Positions 37,512 through 45,260 of a stretch of 64,000 bases of DNA are shown here, one piece after another. The notes below the pieces were generated by a model, which was not told where the DNA came from, did no database searches, and worked only from the letters and a program-made list of their open reading frames with translations. Both the position numbers and the translations under genes were made by a program. Origin of the DNA: Bacteroidota bacterium (GTDB lineage Bacteria > Bacteroidota > Ignavibacteria > UBA10030 > UBA8401); NCBI GenBank assembly GCA_008933835.1, contig WBUG01000003.1, forward strand, positions 1 to 64,000, written 5' to 3'. The first letter of the stretch is position 1. Every line of letters begins with the position of its first letter.

Positions 37512-38088
37512 CGCCGTTCCCCTCCTCCGGTTCCCGGTGGGCGATGACCTCCATGGCATCGAAGTACTGCTCCACCGGCACGAAGATCTTGAGAGGATAT
37601 TTGAAGATGGTTCGACCGAGCGCGTTGTCGATGAATCCGTCCGCCAGCGTCGCGATGTTCCCGGTGTTCCGGGGATTCGTGGTGATGCCGTGGCTCTCCA
37701 GTTTGCCTCGGACGATCTCCGCTTCCATGTAATCCGGGGAGGTGTGCACGAGCGCCCATCCTTCCGAGATCTCGACGAGCGCATGGTCCGGACAGAGGTG
37801 GTAGACCCCTTTCCGGGTCAGGCATTCATCGCAGAAGAGCTGCTGACAGACGATGCAGACGCCGGTGGAGATGTGCAGCGGATGCCGGGTGCAGGAGTAC
37901 TGGTCCGCGGCGTACAGCGTGCCGCACCGGGGACAATAGTCCGAGTCCAATCCCATATCGCCGCCGCAGACATCGCACGTGTCCATCGGATCCGGCGCCG
38001 GAAGTGTGCCGATAAGCATCGCGCTGCAGTCCGCGCAGACGCGGGCTTCATCGGTGTATTCGGTACGGCAGTCGGGGCAAAATTTCAT
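37504..38088 (-). CDS. Zinc-ribbon protein with a DUF2007-like C-terminal domain (194 aa)
   Basis: The N-terminal half is built of CxxC pairs (FCPDCRTEY, VCADCSAM, CDVCGGD, YCPRCGTLY, GVCIVCQQLFCDECL), several zinc ribbons or a small B-box-like finger. The second half (WALVHTSPDYMEAEIVRGKL, then YPLKIFVPVEQYFDAMEVIA) resembles the DUF2007 'putative signal transducing protein' fold. The start is ATG 38088 (MKFCPDCRTEY); the in-frame region upstream is the A/T-rich repeat. Function unknown. It overlaps the phosphomutase gene by 8 bp. Confidence 0.75.
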   Translation of the reverse strand: MKFCPDCRTEYTDEARVCADCSAMLIGTLPAPDPMDTCDVCGGDMGLDSDYCPRCGTLYAADQYSCTRHPLHISTGVCIVCQQLFCDECLTRKGVYHLCPDHALVEISEGWALVHTSPDYMEAEIVRGKLESHGITTNPRNTGNIATLADGFIDNALGRTIFKYPLKIFVPVEQYFDAMEVIAHREPEEGNGDA

Positions 38089-38107
38089 AACATTGATGAA
38101 AACGCTA

Positions 38108-38186
38108 TTGAATTGAATCATTGATTCATTGAACCATTGAATCAATGAACCAATGAATCAACGAATCAATGAATCAATGAATCAAT
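38108..38186. repeat. Imperfect AATCAATG-type octamer array
   Basis: About 79 bp of repeated ATTGAATC / AATCAATG units (ATTGAATTGAATCATTGATTC on one side, AATGAATCAATGAATCAATT on the other). The array is partly self-complementary, the orientation switching near 38130. It fills most of the gap between the zinc-ribbon gene and ychF. Confidence 0.8.
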
Positions 38187-38207
38187 TCCTCTGCGCAGAA
38201 CGAGTTT

Positions 38208-39302
38208 TTAAACGTTAAAGAGAAAATGACAGATATCTCCGTCCTCCATCACGTACTCCCTGCCTTCGACGTGGAGCAGTCCGGCGCTCTTGACGGCCGC
38301 TTCGGTCTTCAGCCGGAACAGGTCGTCGCACTTCATGATCTCGGCACGGATGAATCCTTTTTCGAAGTCGGTGTGGATGACCCCAGCCGCCTCCGGTGCC
38401 ATGGCCCCTTTGCGGAGGGTCCACGCATGCACTTCCTTCGGACCGGCGGTGAAGAAGGTGATGAGACCCAGCAGGTCCATCCCTTCACGCACGACCTGCT
38501 GCAGTCCGGACTCCTTCAAGCCAAGACCGTCCAGAAACTCCTTCCGGTCCGCCGCCGGCAGTTCCGCCACCTCGGCCTCCACCGCAGCGCTCACCACCAC
38601 CACCTTCGCCCCCTCCTTCGCCGCGATCTCCCTCACCCGCTCCACATAGGCGTTGCCGGTGGTGATCTCTTTCTCATGGACGTTGCAGACGTACATCACC
38701 GGTTTGTTCGTCAGCAGATGCATGTCGCGCAGCCAGAGCCGTTCCTCATCGTTCGATACCGAGGCGTACCGGGCGAGGCGTCCGGTCGCGAGATGCTCTT
38801 TCACCTTCCCGTAGAAGTCCGCTTCCGGTTTGAATTTCTTGTCGCTTTTGGCACGGCGGTCGGCGTCCTGCTGTTTCTTTTCGATGGTCTCGAGGTCCTT
38901 CAGGATGAGCTCCGTCTCGATGACCTCAATGTCCCGTTTCGGGTCGACCGAACCGTCCACATGAATGACGTTCGGATCGTCGAAGCAGCGGACGACATGC
39001 GCGATGGCGTCGACATCCCGGATATGCGACAGGAATTGGTTGCCGAGTCCCTCCCCCTTGCTGGCACCCTTCACCAGACCGGCGATGTCCACGAACTCGA
39101 TGGATGACGGTACGATCTTCGGACTGTTGTAGATGGCGACGAGCTTGTCGATACGTTCGTCCGCCACCAACACCACGCCGACGTTCGGTTCGATGGTGCA
39201 GAACGGGTAGTTGGCCGCCTCCGCACCGGCGGCGGTGATGGCGTTGAACAGAGTGGATTTTCCGACGTTCGGGAGACCGACGATACCGCAATTGAAGCCC
39301 AT
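38208..39302 (-). CDS. ychF: Ribosome-binding ATPase YchF (Obg-family GTPase fold)
   Basis: A universally conserved ribosome-associated ATPase linked to translation and stress. Walker [16 protein letters not shown] at the N-terminus, switch/G3 region [20 protein letters not shown], the NxxE-type base motif in [10 protein letters not shown] (instead of GTPase NKxD, explaining ATP preference), a coiled-coil insertion and a C-terminal TGS domain ([20 protein letters not shown]). Length (364 aa) is standard. A possible -7 element (TATCTTCC, 39354-39347) lies about 45 nt upstream, but its -33 partner is poor. Confidence 0.95.
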   Translation of the reverse strand: MGFNCGIVGLPNVGKSTLFNAITAAGAEAANYPFCTIEPNVGVVLVADERIDKLVAIYNSPKIVPSSIEFVDIAGLVKGASKGEGLGNQFLSHIRDVDAIAHVVRCFDDPNVIHVDGSVDPKRDIEVIETELILKDLETIEKKQQDADRRAKSDKKFKPEADFYGKVKEHLATGRLARYASVSNDEERLWLRDMHLLTNKPVMYVCNVHEKEITTGNAYVERVREIAAKEGAKVVVVSAAVEAEVAELPAADRKEFLDGLGLKESGLQQVVREGMDLLGLITFFTAGPKEVHAWTLRKGAMAPEAAGVIHTDFEKGFIRAEIMKCDDLFRLKTEAAVKSAGLLHVEGREYVMEDGDICHFLFNV

Positions 39303-39398
39303 GGAAGTATCACGCTAATTGGAGGAAGAGGATTGCGTTGAATGCAGGAAGATACGGAAAAAATGGAGGCCAAAAAAGCGTTGCCTTTCGACTGGAGT

Positions 39399-39965
39399 TC
39401 ACCGGTCATACCGTCCCCTCATCCGGTACGGAACGCTTTTTCGATCGATCAGTTCATTCGATTCCCGGATGAACGAGATGCGATCTCCAAATGCCGTAAG
39501 GAGATATTCAGAGTTCAGCGGTATCGATGTCCCTCCGCCCGCATAATCCGGGTAACTGGAGTGCGGCCAATCACGTAACCGGAAAACGATCCCGGCCCGG
39601 AGCGGATTCTGATGAATATAATGGCACAGAGTGATGAGGTACGACAATTGGTCGACCTCGATCGTTTTGCTGTGCTGCTGAAAGAGACTCCCGTGCCGAA
39701 GCGATTGCTTATTGATCGCTTTGGTGTAGGACGACAGGAGGATACCGATGTTGTGCTTCAGACGGTCCGTTTCGGTGGTGGTGACTTTGATGCAGAAATG
39801 AAAATGCGTCGGCATCAGACAATAAGCGACCGTCTCGACCGATGGAGATACCAGCCGTTTGTACTTCTCAAGGAAGAACCGGTAGTTCCGCTCTTCTTTG
39901 AACACGGTCTCCCCGTTATTTGAGCGATTGTAAAGATGGTAGAATTTCCCGGTTTCAAGGATCAT
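39399..39965 (-). CDS. REP-associated tyrosine transposase-like protein (Y1/HUH family, RAYT)
   Basis: A single-strand DNA transposase-like protein of 188 aa. The HUH motif is in LMPTHFHFCIKV, the catalytic Tyr probably in SSYTKAINKQ, and YHLYNRSNNGETVF and LITLCHYIHQNPLRAGIV are typical of the REP-associated branch of the IS200/IS605 superfamily. It is clearly A/T-richer than its neighbours, suggesting separate origin. No inverted-repeat IS ends were found; two hairpins lie just upstream (39982-40011 and 40028-40059). RAYTs are often domesticated single-copy genes that act on REP hairpins. Confidence 0.85.
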   Translation of the reverse strand: MILETGKFYHLYNRSNNGETVFKEERNYRFFLEKYKRLVSPSVETVAYCLMPTHFHFCIKVTTTETDRLKHNIGILLSSYTKAINKQSLRHGSLFQQHSKTIEVDQLSYLITLCHYIHQNPLRAGIVFRLRDWPHSSYPDYAGGGTSIPLNSEYLLTAFGDRISFIRESNELIDRKSVPYRMRGRYDR

Positions 39966-39981
39966 TGCAACCTCTCTATCA

Positions 39982-40011
39982 GGTGGAGCCCATCTTTAAA
40001 TGGACTACACC
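39982..40011. repeat. Imperfect hairpin upstream of the RAYT gene
   Basis: GGTGGAGCCCAT and ATGGACTACACC pair at 10 of 12 positions around a 6-nt loop. REP-like in size and position; only one copy seen. Confidence 0.4.
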
Positions 40012-40027
40012 GACGCTGAAACGAAAA

Positions 40028-40059
40028 ACGCCCATCCTTGATCGTCAAGGAATGGGCGT
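40028..40059. repeat. Long hairpin between RAYT and argC
   Basis: ACGCCCATCCTTGA / TCAAGGAATGGGCGT with a 3-nt loop and one bulge. On the minus strand it is followed by TTTTTCGTTT, so it looks like a terminator, yet no minus-strand gene lies upstream; a REP-like role is possible. Confidence 0.5.
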
Positions 40060-40172
40060 CATGATCGGGCAATGGAGCACATCACACCGATGGGCTTCCC
40101 TGAAGATACAACTCAAGCGGTTCTTTCGCCACCTCCGGACCCTCCGTGCACGAAAATATTTCATTATCGTTT

Positions 40173-40203
40173 TTGCATATTTATACAATATTGTGTATAT
40201 TTA
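40173..40203 (+). promoter_or_regulatory. argC promoter (TTG-N20-TATATTTA), leaderless
   Basis: TTG at 40173-40175, 20 bp, TATATTTA at 40196-40203, with the argC ATG at 40210, 6 nt later. No ribosome-binding site exists in between. Confidence 0.6.
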
Positions 40204-40207
40204 TACA
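40174..40207. promoter_or_regulatory. Tandem ArgR boxes overlapping the argC promoter
   Basis: TGCATATTTATACA at 40174-40187 and TGTATATTTATACA at 40194-40207, each a near-palindrome like known ARG boxes, with centres 20 bp apart (two helical turns). They cover both promoter elements. argR is the fourth gene of this cluster. Confidence 0.7.
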
Positions 40208-40209
40208 TT

Positions 40210-41235
40210 ATGAAGCAGCGCGTCTCCATCATCGGCGCGTCCGGATATTCCGGCGCGGAACTCCTCTCTCTCCTTTCGCGGCATCCGTACGCGGAGGTCA
40301 CCTCGGTCTTCGCCAATTCCTCCGCCGGTAAACGGGTGGAGGAGTTATATCCGGCCTTCCGCGGCACCGCGGCCGGCTCGCTCGTCTATGGCGAATTCTC
40401 TCCGGCGGCCGTTGCGAAGGACGACATCGTCTTCATCGCGCTCCCCTCCGGCGAAGCGATGAAACACGTGCCGGCCCTCATTGATGCCGGCAAGAGGGTC
40501 ATCGATCTCGGCGGGGATTTCCGTCTCAAGGATTCTTCCCTCTATACCAAGTACTACAAACATGATCACACCGCGGCGTCGTACCTTCCGAAAGCGGTGT
40601 ACGGTCTGCCGGAATGGAACGCGGACGCGATCCGTTCCGCACAGCTCATCGCCAATCCGGGCTGCTATGTGACGAGCGCGCTCCTCCCCCTCCTGCCGTT
40701 GCTGAAAGAGGGTCTGGTGGAGCCGAACGGCATCGTCATCAGTTCGATGTCCGGCGTCTCCGGCGCCGGCCGCAGCGCATCAACGGAGCTCTCCTTCACC
40801 GAAGTGAACGAATCAGTGAAGGCATACAAAGCGACGGTGCACCAGCATACGCCGGAAATCGAGACGGTGCTCACGGACTTCGGCGGCCGGACGGCGACAG
40901 TGACCTTCGTGCCGCACCTCATTCCCGTCACACGGGGAATCTTCTCGACCATGTACCTCCGTCCGGCCGCTCCGCTCACGGCGGACGATATCCGAGCGGT
41001 GCTCACGAGGCAGTATGCCTCCGCACCGTTCGTCCGGCTCATCGGAGAAGCATCGCCGGAGATCAAGCATGTGCAGCACACCAATTTCATCGATATCGGC
41101 TGGAAACCGGATCCGCGGAACGGAACACTGGTGCTCTTCTCGGTCATCGACAATCTCGTCAAAGGGGCGGCCGGCCAGGCGGTCCAGAACATGAACCTCC
41201 TCATCGGAGCGAACGAAACGGAAGGATTACGCTGA
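40210..41235 (+). CDS. argC: N-acetyl-gamma-glutamyl-phosphate reductase
   Basis: Third step of arginine synthesis: NADPH reduction of N-acetylglutamyl phosphate. The N-terminal Rossmann motif IIGASGYSGAELLSLLSRHP and the catalytic Cys in NPGCYVTSALLPLLPL are present, as is the later HTPEIE region. Length (341 aa) is standard. The start at ATG 40210 is fixed by the Rossmann strand (MKQRVSIIGASGYSG). It heads argC-argJ-argB-argR-argG and is controlled by the ArgR boxes just upstream. Confidence 0.96.
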   Translation: MKQRVSIIGASGYSGAELLSLLSRHPYAEVTSVFANSSAGKRVEELYPAFRGTAAGSLVYGEFSPAAVAKDDIVFIALPSGEAMKHVPALIDAGKRVIDLGGDFRLKDSSLYTKYYKHDHTAASYLPKAVYGLPEWNADAIRSAQLIANPGCYVTSALLPLLPLLKEGLVEPNGIVISSMSGVSGAGRSASTELSFTEVNESVKAYKATVHQHTPEIETVLTDFGGRTATVTFVPHLIPVTRGIFSTMYLRPAAPLTADDIRAVLTRQYASAPFVRLIGEASPEIKHVQHTNFIDIGWKPDPRNGTLVLFSVIDNLVKGAAGQAVQNMNLLIGANETEGLR

Positions 41236-41236
41236 C

Positions 41237-42454
41237 ATGCACAAACATTCCATGAAGACCGTCTCCGGCGGTGTCTGTGCCGCACAGGGCTTCCTCGCCT
41301 CGGGCATCTTCGCCGGTATCAAGAAGAAGAAGAAGGACGTCGCGCTCATCTACTCGACCGTTCCCGCCCTCGCGGCAGGGGTCTTCACGCAGAGCCGCAC
41401 CGTCGCGGCGTGCGTCACCCTGGACCGACAGAAACTGCGCCGCTCCGGCACCGCCCGCGCCATTCTGGTGAACAGCGGTAACGCCAACGCCTGCACCGGC
41501 GAACGGGGCATGATGAACGCGAAACAGTCTGCGGCCACCACCGCCGCCGCGCTCGGCATCAAGGAATCGCAGGTGCTGGTCTCCTCCACGGGCGTCATCG
41601 GTCAGTTCCTGCCGATGGAGAAGCTCACCGCCGGGGTCTATGACGCGGTCGCCGCGCTGAGCGCGGACGGAGGAGCGGACGCCGCGCTCGGTATCTGCAC
41701 CACGGACACGTTTCCGAAGGAGTACGCGGTCCAGATCGACATCGGCGGCGTACCGGTGCGCATCGGCGGCATCGCGAAGGGCTCCGGCATGATTGCACCG
41801 AACATGGCGACCATGCTCGCGTTCATCACCACGGACGTCCGCATCTCCCACCCGATGCTGACAAAGGCGTTCGCGCGTGCCAATGACATGTCGTTCAACC
41901 GCATCACGGTGGACGGTGATACGAGCACCAATGACATGGCCGTCATCCTCGCCAACGGACAGGCGGAGAACCGGACCATCACCGCCGAAGGGAAAGATTT
42001 CACCCTTTTCTACGCCGCGCTGGAGCATGTCCTCATCGTCCTCTCCAAGATGATCGTGAAGGACGGCGAAGGGGCGACCAAATTCATCGAGGTGACCGTG
42101 AAGGGGGCGAAGACCAAGCACGAAGCGGAGACCGCCTGCCGCACCGTCTGCACGTCGTCCCTCGTCAAGACCGCCATCCACGGCGAGGACGCCAACTGGG
42201 GCCGCATCCTCGCGGCGGTCGGCCGTTCCGGCATCCGGTTCCGGCCGGAGCGGACGGAGATCTTCTTCGACGACCTGCGCATCCTCGGCGCTGACTACGA
42301 CATCCGGTTCTCGGAAGAGCGAGCCAAGAAGGTGCTCGAACAAAAGGAACTCTCCGTCACGGTGGACCTCCACGGCGGGAAACATTCCGCCACGTTCTGG
42401 ACCTGCGACCTCTCGGCGGAGTATGTGCGGATCAATGGATCGTACAGGACGTGA
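41237..42454 (+). CDS. argJ: Glutamate N-acetyltransferase / ornithine acetyltransferase
   Basis: Transfers acetyl from N-acetylornithine to glutamate, giving the cyclic arginine pathway. The self-cleavage site MIAPNMATMLAFITTD has the catalytic Thr of the Ala-Thr-Met-Leu motif. Also visible are ILVNSGNANACTGERG and the C-terminal AAVGRSG region. Length (405 aa) fits ArgJ. It begins 1 nt after the argC stop. Whether it can also use acetyl-CoA (bifunctional type) is unclear; no argA is in the window. Confidence 0.96.
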   Translation: MHKHSMKTVSGGVCAAQGFLASGIFAGIKKKKKDVALIYSTVPALAAGVFTQSRTVAACVTLDRQKLRRSGTARAILVNSGNANACTGERGMMNAKQSAATTAAALGIKESQVLVSSTGVIGQFLPMEKLTAGVYDAVAALSADGGADAALGICTTDTFPKEYAVQIDIGGVPVRIGGIAKGSGMIAPNMATMLAFITTDVRISHPMLTKAFARANDMSFNRITVDGDTSTNDMAVILANGQAENRTITAEGKDFTLFYAALEHVLIVLSKMIVKDGEGATKFIEVTVKGAKTKHEAETACRTVCTSSLVKTAIHGEDANWGRILAAVGRSGIRFRPERTEIFFDDLRILGADYDIRFSEERAKKVLEQKELSVTVDLHGGKHSATFWTCDLSAEYVRINGSYRT

Positions 42455-42588
42455 GCGAAGCGCAGAGGCCTCGGACCGGAGAAGTGCGGAACTTCCTATG
42501 GATCGCTTGATCCAGCGGATCATCGGACAATGAGAGTGGATGCGGATCTCGGCATCCGGGAACGAACGATAACAACAGATCGGAAGCC

Positions 42589-43431
42589 ATGGTACAGTCG
42601 AAAGAAGAAGTGCTCATCGAGGTCCTCCCCTACATCCAGAAGTACGAGGGGAAGACGTTCGTCGTGAAGTACGGCGGGGCGGCGCAGACGGAGCAGGAAC
42701 TGAAGACGACCTTCGCGAAGGACGTCACCATCCTGAAGAAGATCGGCATCAACATCATCATCGTGCACGGGGGCGGCAAGGAGATCACCGAGACCGCCTA
42801 CAAGCTCGGCATCGAAACGCAGTTCGTGAACGGTCACCGCTACACCGACCGTCGGATGGTGGACGTGGTGAAGATGGTGCTCGCCGGAAAGATCAACAAG
42901 GAGATCGTCGCCCTCATCAACCAGAACGACGGGGACGCGGTCGGCATCAGCGGTGTTGACGACAATCTCTTCATCGCCGAAAAGCATCTCGAAGAGGGGG
43001 CGGACATCGGCCTGGTCGGCACCATCACCCGCGTCAACACGGCGCTCATCGGCATGTTCCTCTCCAATAAGCTGATGCCGGTCATCGCGCCGTTCGGAGT
43101 CGGTACGGACGGCACCATTTACAACGTCAATGCGGACCTCGCCGCCGCCGCGGTCGCCACCGCCGTGAAGGCCGAAAAGCTCGTCTACCTCAGCGACGTC
43201 GAAGGGGTGATGGCCGGCGGCTCGCTCGTCTCGACGCTGACGGAGTCCGACAGCCGGAAACTGCTTGATGACGGCGTCATCACCGGCGGCATGATCCCCA
43301 AGATCAACTCCGCCTTCTCCACGCTCCACGCCGGCGTCAATAAGGTGCATATGATCGACGGACGGCGCAAGCATTCGCTCCTCCTCGAGATCTTCACCGA
43401 CGAAGGTATCGGCACGGAACTCGTCCGCTGA
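42589..43431 (+). CDS. argB: Acetylglutamate kinase
   Basis: Phosphorylates N-acetylglutamate. The amino-acid-kinase glycine loops FVVKYGGAAQTEQELK and IIIVHGGGKEITETA, and the C-terminal ITGGMIPKINSAFSTLHAGV, are diagnostic. Length 280 aa. The N-terminal helix needed for arginine-inhibited hexamers is short (MVQSKEEVLIEVLPYIQKYE), as in many ArgB enzymes. The 134-bp gap after argJ contains no strong promoter of the recurring type. Confidence 0.95.
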   Translation: MVQSKEEVLIEVLPYIQKYEGKTFVVKYGGAAQTEQELKTTFAKDVTILKKIGINIIIVHGGGKEITETAYKLGIETQFVNGHRYTDRRMVDVVKMVLAGKINKEIVALINQNDGDAVGISGVDDNLFIAEKHLEEGADIGLVGTITRVNTALIGMFLSNKLMPVIAPFGVGTDGTIYNVNADLAAAAVATAVKAEKLVYLSDVEGVMAGGSLVSTLTESDSRKLLDDGVITGGMIPKINSAFSTLHAGVNKVHMIDGRRKHSLLLEIFTDEGIGTELVR

Positions 43432-43438
43432 GCGCCCC

Positions 43439-43882
43439 ATGAACAAACCGCAGCGCCAATACGCCATCAAGGAGCTCGTCCTCAGCCGTGAGGTGGGCAG
43501 TCAGGAAGAGCTCGCCGCCCTGCTGAAGAAACGCGGATTCGACGTCACGCAGGCGACCCTGTCGCGCGACCTCGCCGAACTGGGCGTCTCGCGCCACCAC
43601 ACGGACGCCGGGCTCCGCTATGCCCTCGGCGCTCCGGAGAACGAGCTCAAGCACACACCGCTCGTCACCCAAGAGGTCACCGCCGTCGAGCAGAACGAGG
43701 TGATGATCGTCATCCGCACGCTGCCGGGACGGGCTCCGGGCGTCGCGTCGTACCTCGACTCGCTCCGCCATCCCTCCATCCTCGGCACTGTGGCGGGCGA
43801 TGACACCGTCTTCGTCTCCCCCGCCAGCGTCAAGCGCATCTCCGCCACCATGAAACTCATCAAAGAACTCCTCTTCTCATAA
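43439..43882 (+). CDS. argR: Arginine repressor ArgR
   Basis: An arginine-responsive DNA-binding hexamer. The winged helix has VTQATLSRDLAELGVSR (recognition helix with the Ser-Arg pair) and the C-terminal oligomerisation/arginine-binding part reads LPGRAPGVASYLDS and GTVAGDDTVFV. Length (147 aa) is typical. It begins 7 nt after argB and precedes argG by 24 bp, so it is in the operon it is expected to control; the operator at 40174-40207 gives a simple feedback loop. Confidence 0.95.
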   Translation: MNKPQRQYAIKELVLSREVGSQEELAALLKKRGFDVTQATLSRDLAELGVSRHHTDAGLRYALGAPENELKHTPLVTQEVTAVEQNEVMIVIRTLPGRAPGVASYLDSLRHPSILGTVAGDDTVFVSPASVKRISATMKLIKELLFS

Positions 43883-43906
43883 CTCAACCATAAAGGAATC
43901 AGCAAC

Positions 43907-45148
43907 GTGAAACGACCCAAGATCGCCGTCGCCTACTCCGGAGGACTCGACACCTCCGTCATCGTGAAATGGCTGCAGGAGAAATACAACGCGGACATCA
44001 TCACCGTCACCGGAAACCTCGGTCAGAAGAAGGAGCTCATCGGCGTCCCCGAAAAGGCGTACAAGTCCGGCGCCAAGAAGGTGTTCATGCAGAACCTCGA
44101 GAAGGAGTTCGTCGAGGAGTACATCTTCCCCGCCCTCAAAGCGGGGGCGCTGTACGAGCACACCTATCCCATGGCGACCTCGCTCGGCCGCCCGCTGCTC
44201 GCCAAAGCGCTGGCGGAGGTCGCCAAGCGTGAGAAGTGCACGCACGTGGCGCACGGATGCACCGGCAAGGGGAACGACCAGGTCCGCTTCGAAGTGGCCG
44301 TCATGTCCCTCGCACCGGAGCTGAAGGTGCTCGCCCCGCTCCGCGAATGGGAGTTCAAGTCCCGCGAAGAGGAAGTGGAATACTGCCAGAAGCACGGCAT
44401 CCCGGTGAAGGCGACGAAGGACAGCCCGTACTCCATCGACGAGAACATCTGGGGCACGAGCATCGAATGCGGTATCCTTGAGGACCCCATGGAGGTCGCT
44501 CCGCAGGACGCGTACCAGCGGACCGTCGCTCCGGAGAAGGCGCCGGACCATCCGACCTACGTCACCATCGAGTTCAAGGAAGGGGTGCCGGTGAAACTGA
44601 ACGGCGTGAAGATGGACGGCGTTTCGCTCATCCACAAGCTCAATGATATCGCCGGTGCCAACGGCGTCGGACGACTGGACCTGGTCGAGAACCGTCTGGT
44701 GGGCATCAAGTCCCGCGAGATCTATGAAGCCCCCGCCGCGGTCACGCTGCACTTCGCGCACCGCGAACTGGAACGGCTCACCCTGGACAAAGAGACGATG
44801 CACTACAAGGCGAAGCTCGCCAACGACTACGCCGCCATCATCTATAACGGCACCTGGTTCTCCCCGTTCCGTCAGGCGCTCGATGCGTTCGTGAACGAGA
44901 CGCAGAAGTGCGTCACCGGACTGGTGAAGCTGAAGCTCTACAAAGGGAACGTGGAGGTGGCCGGACGCACCTCTCCCTATTCCCTCTATGACATGAAACT
45001 CGCCACCTACACGGTGGAGGATACGTTCGACCACTCCGCGGCCGAAGGGTTCATCAAGATCTACGGCCTCCCCTACAAGACCGTCAACGCGGTGAACCGG
45101 CGGAAGTTCGCCGGTGTGAAGAAGGTGCTCAAGCGGAAGAAACGCTGA
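43907..45148 (+). CDS. argG: Argininosuccinate synthase
   Basis: ATP-dependent joining of citrulline and aspartate. The P-loop [15 protein letters not shown], the citrulline-binding [14 protein letters not shown] and [17 protein letters not shown] are characteristic. Length (413 aa) is standard. GTG start at 43907 with AAAGGA upstream. Last gene of the arg operon; argD, argF and argH must be elsewhere. Confidence 0.96.
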   Translation: MKRPKIAVAYSGGLDTSVIVKWLQEKYNADIITVTGNLGQKKELIGVPEKAYKSGAKKVFMQNLEKEFVEEYIFPALKAGALYEHTYPMATSLGRPLLAKALAEVAKREKCTHVAHGCTGKGNDQVRFEVAVMSLAPELKVLAPLREWEFKSREEEVEYCQKHGIPVKATKDSPYSIDENIWGTSIECGILEDPMEVAPQDAYQRTVAPEKAPDHPTYVTIEFKEGVPVKLNGVKMDGVSLIHKLNDIAGANGVGRLDLVENRLVGIKSREIYEAPAAVTLHFAHRELERLTLDKETMHYKAKLANDYAAIIYNGTWFSPFRQALDAFVNETQKCVTGLVKLKLYKGNVEVAGRTSPYSLYDMKLATYTVEDTFDHSAAEGFIKIYGLPYKTVNAVNRRKFAGVKKVLKRKKR

Positions 45149-45157
45149 CCAGCCACC

Positions 45158-45191
45158 GGAACGGCGGGCCGATGCCCGCCGTTCCGTTTTT
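45158..45191 (+). terminator. Terminator of the arg operon
   Basis: Twelve-bp stem GGAACGGCGGGC/GCCCGCCGTTCC with a 4-nt loop, followed by GTTTTT. Confidence 0.9.
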
Positions 45192-45206
45192 AAACCCCCG
45201 CTTCGG

Positions 45207-45236
45207 TTGATATTTTGACGGATTTCAGTATTTTGG
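45207..45236 (+). promoter_or_regulatory. Promoter of the heme sensor gene (TTG-N19-TATTTTGG)
   Basis: TTG at 45207-45209, 19 bp, TATTTTGG at 45229-45236, then a 20-nt leader with GAGGAG before ATG 45261. Very close to the Bacteroidota consensus. Confidence 0.65.
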
Positions 45237-45260
45237 TTCACTCACCAGCGAGGAGTTCCC

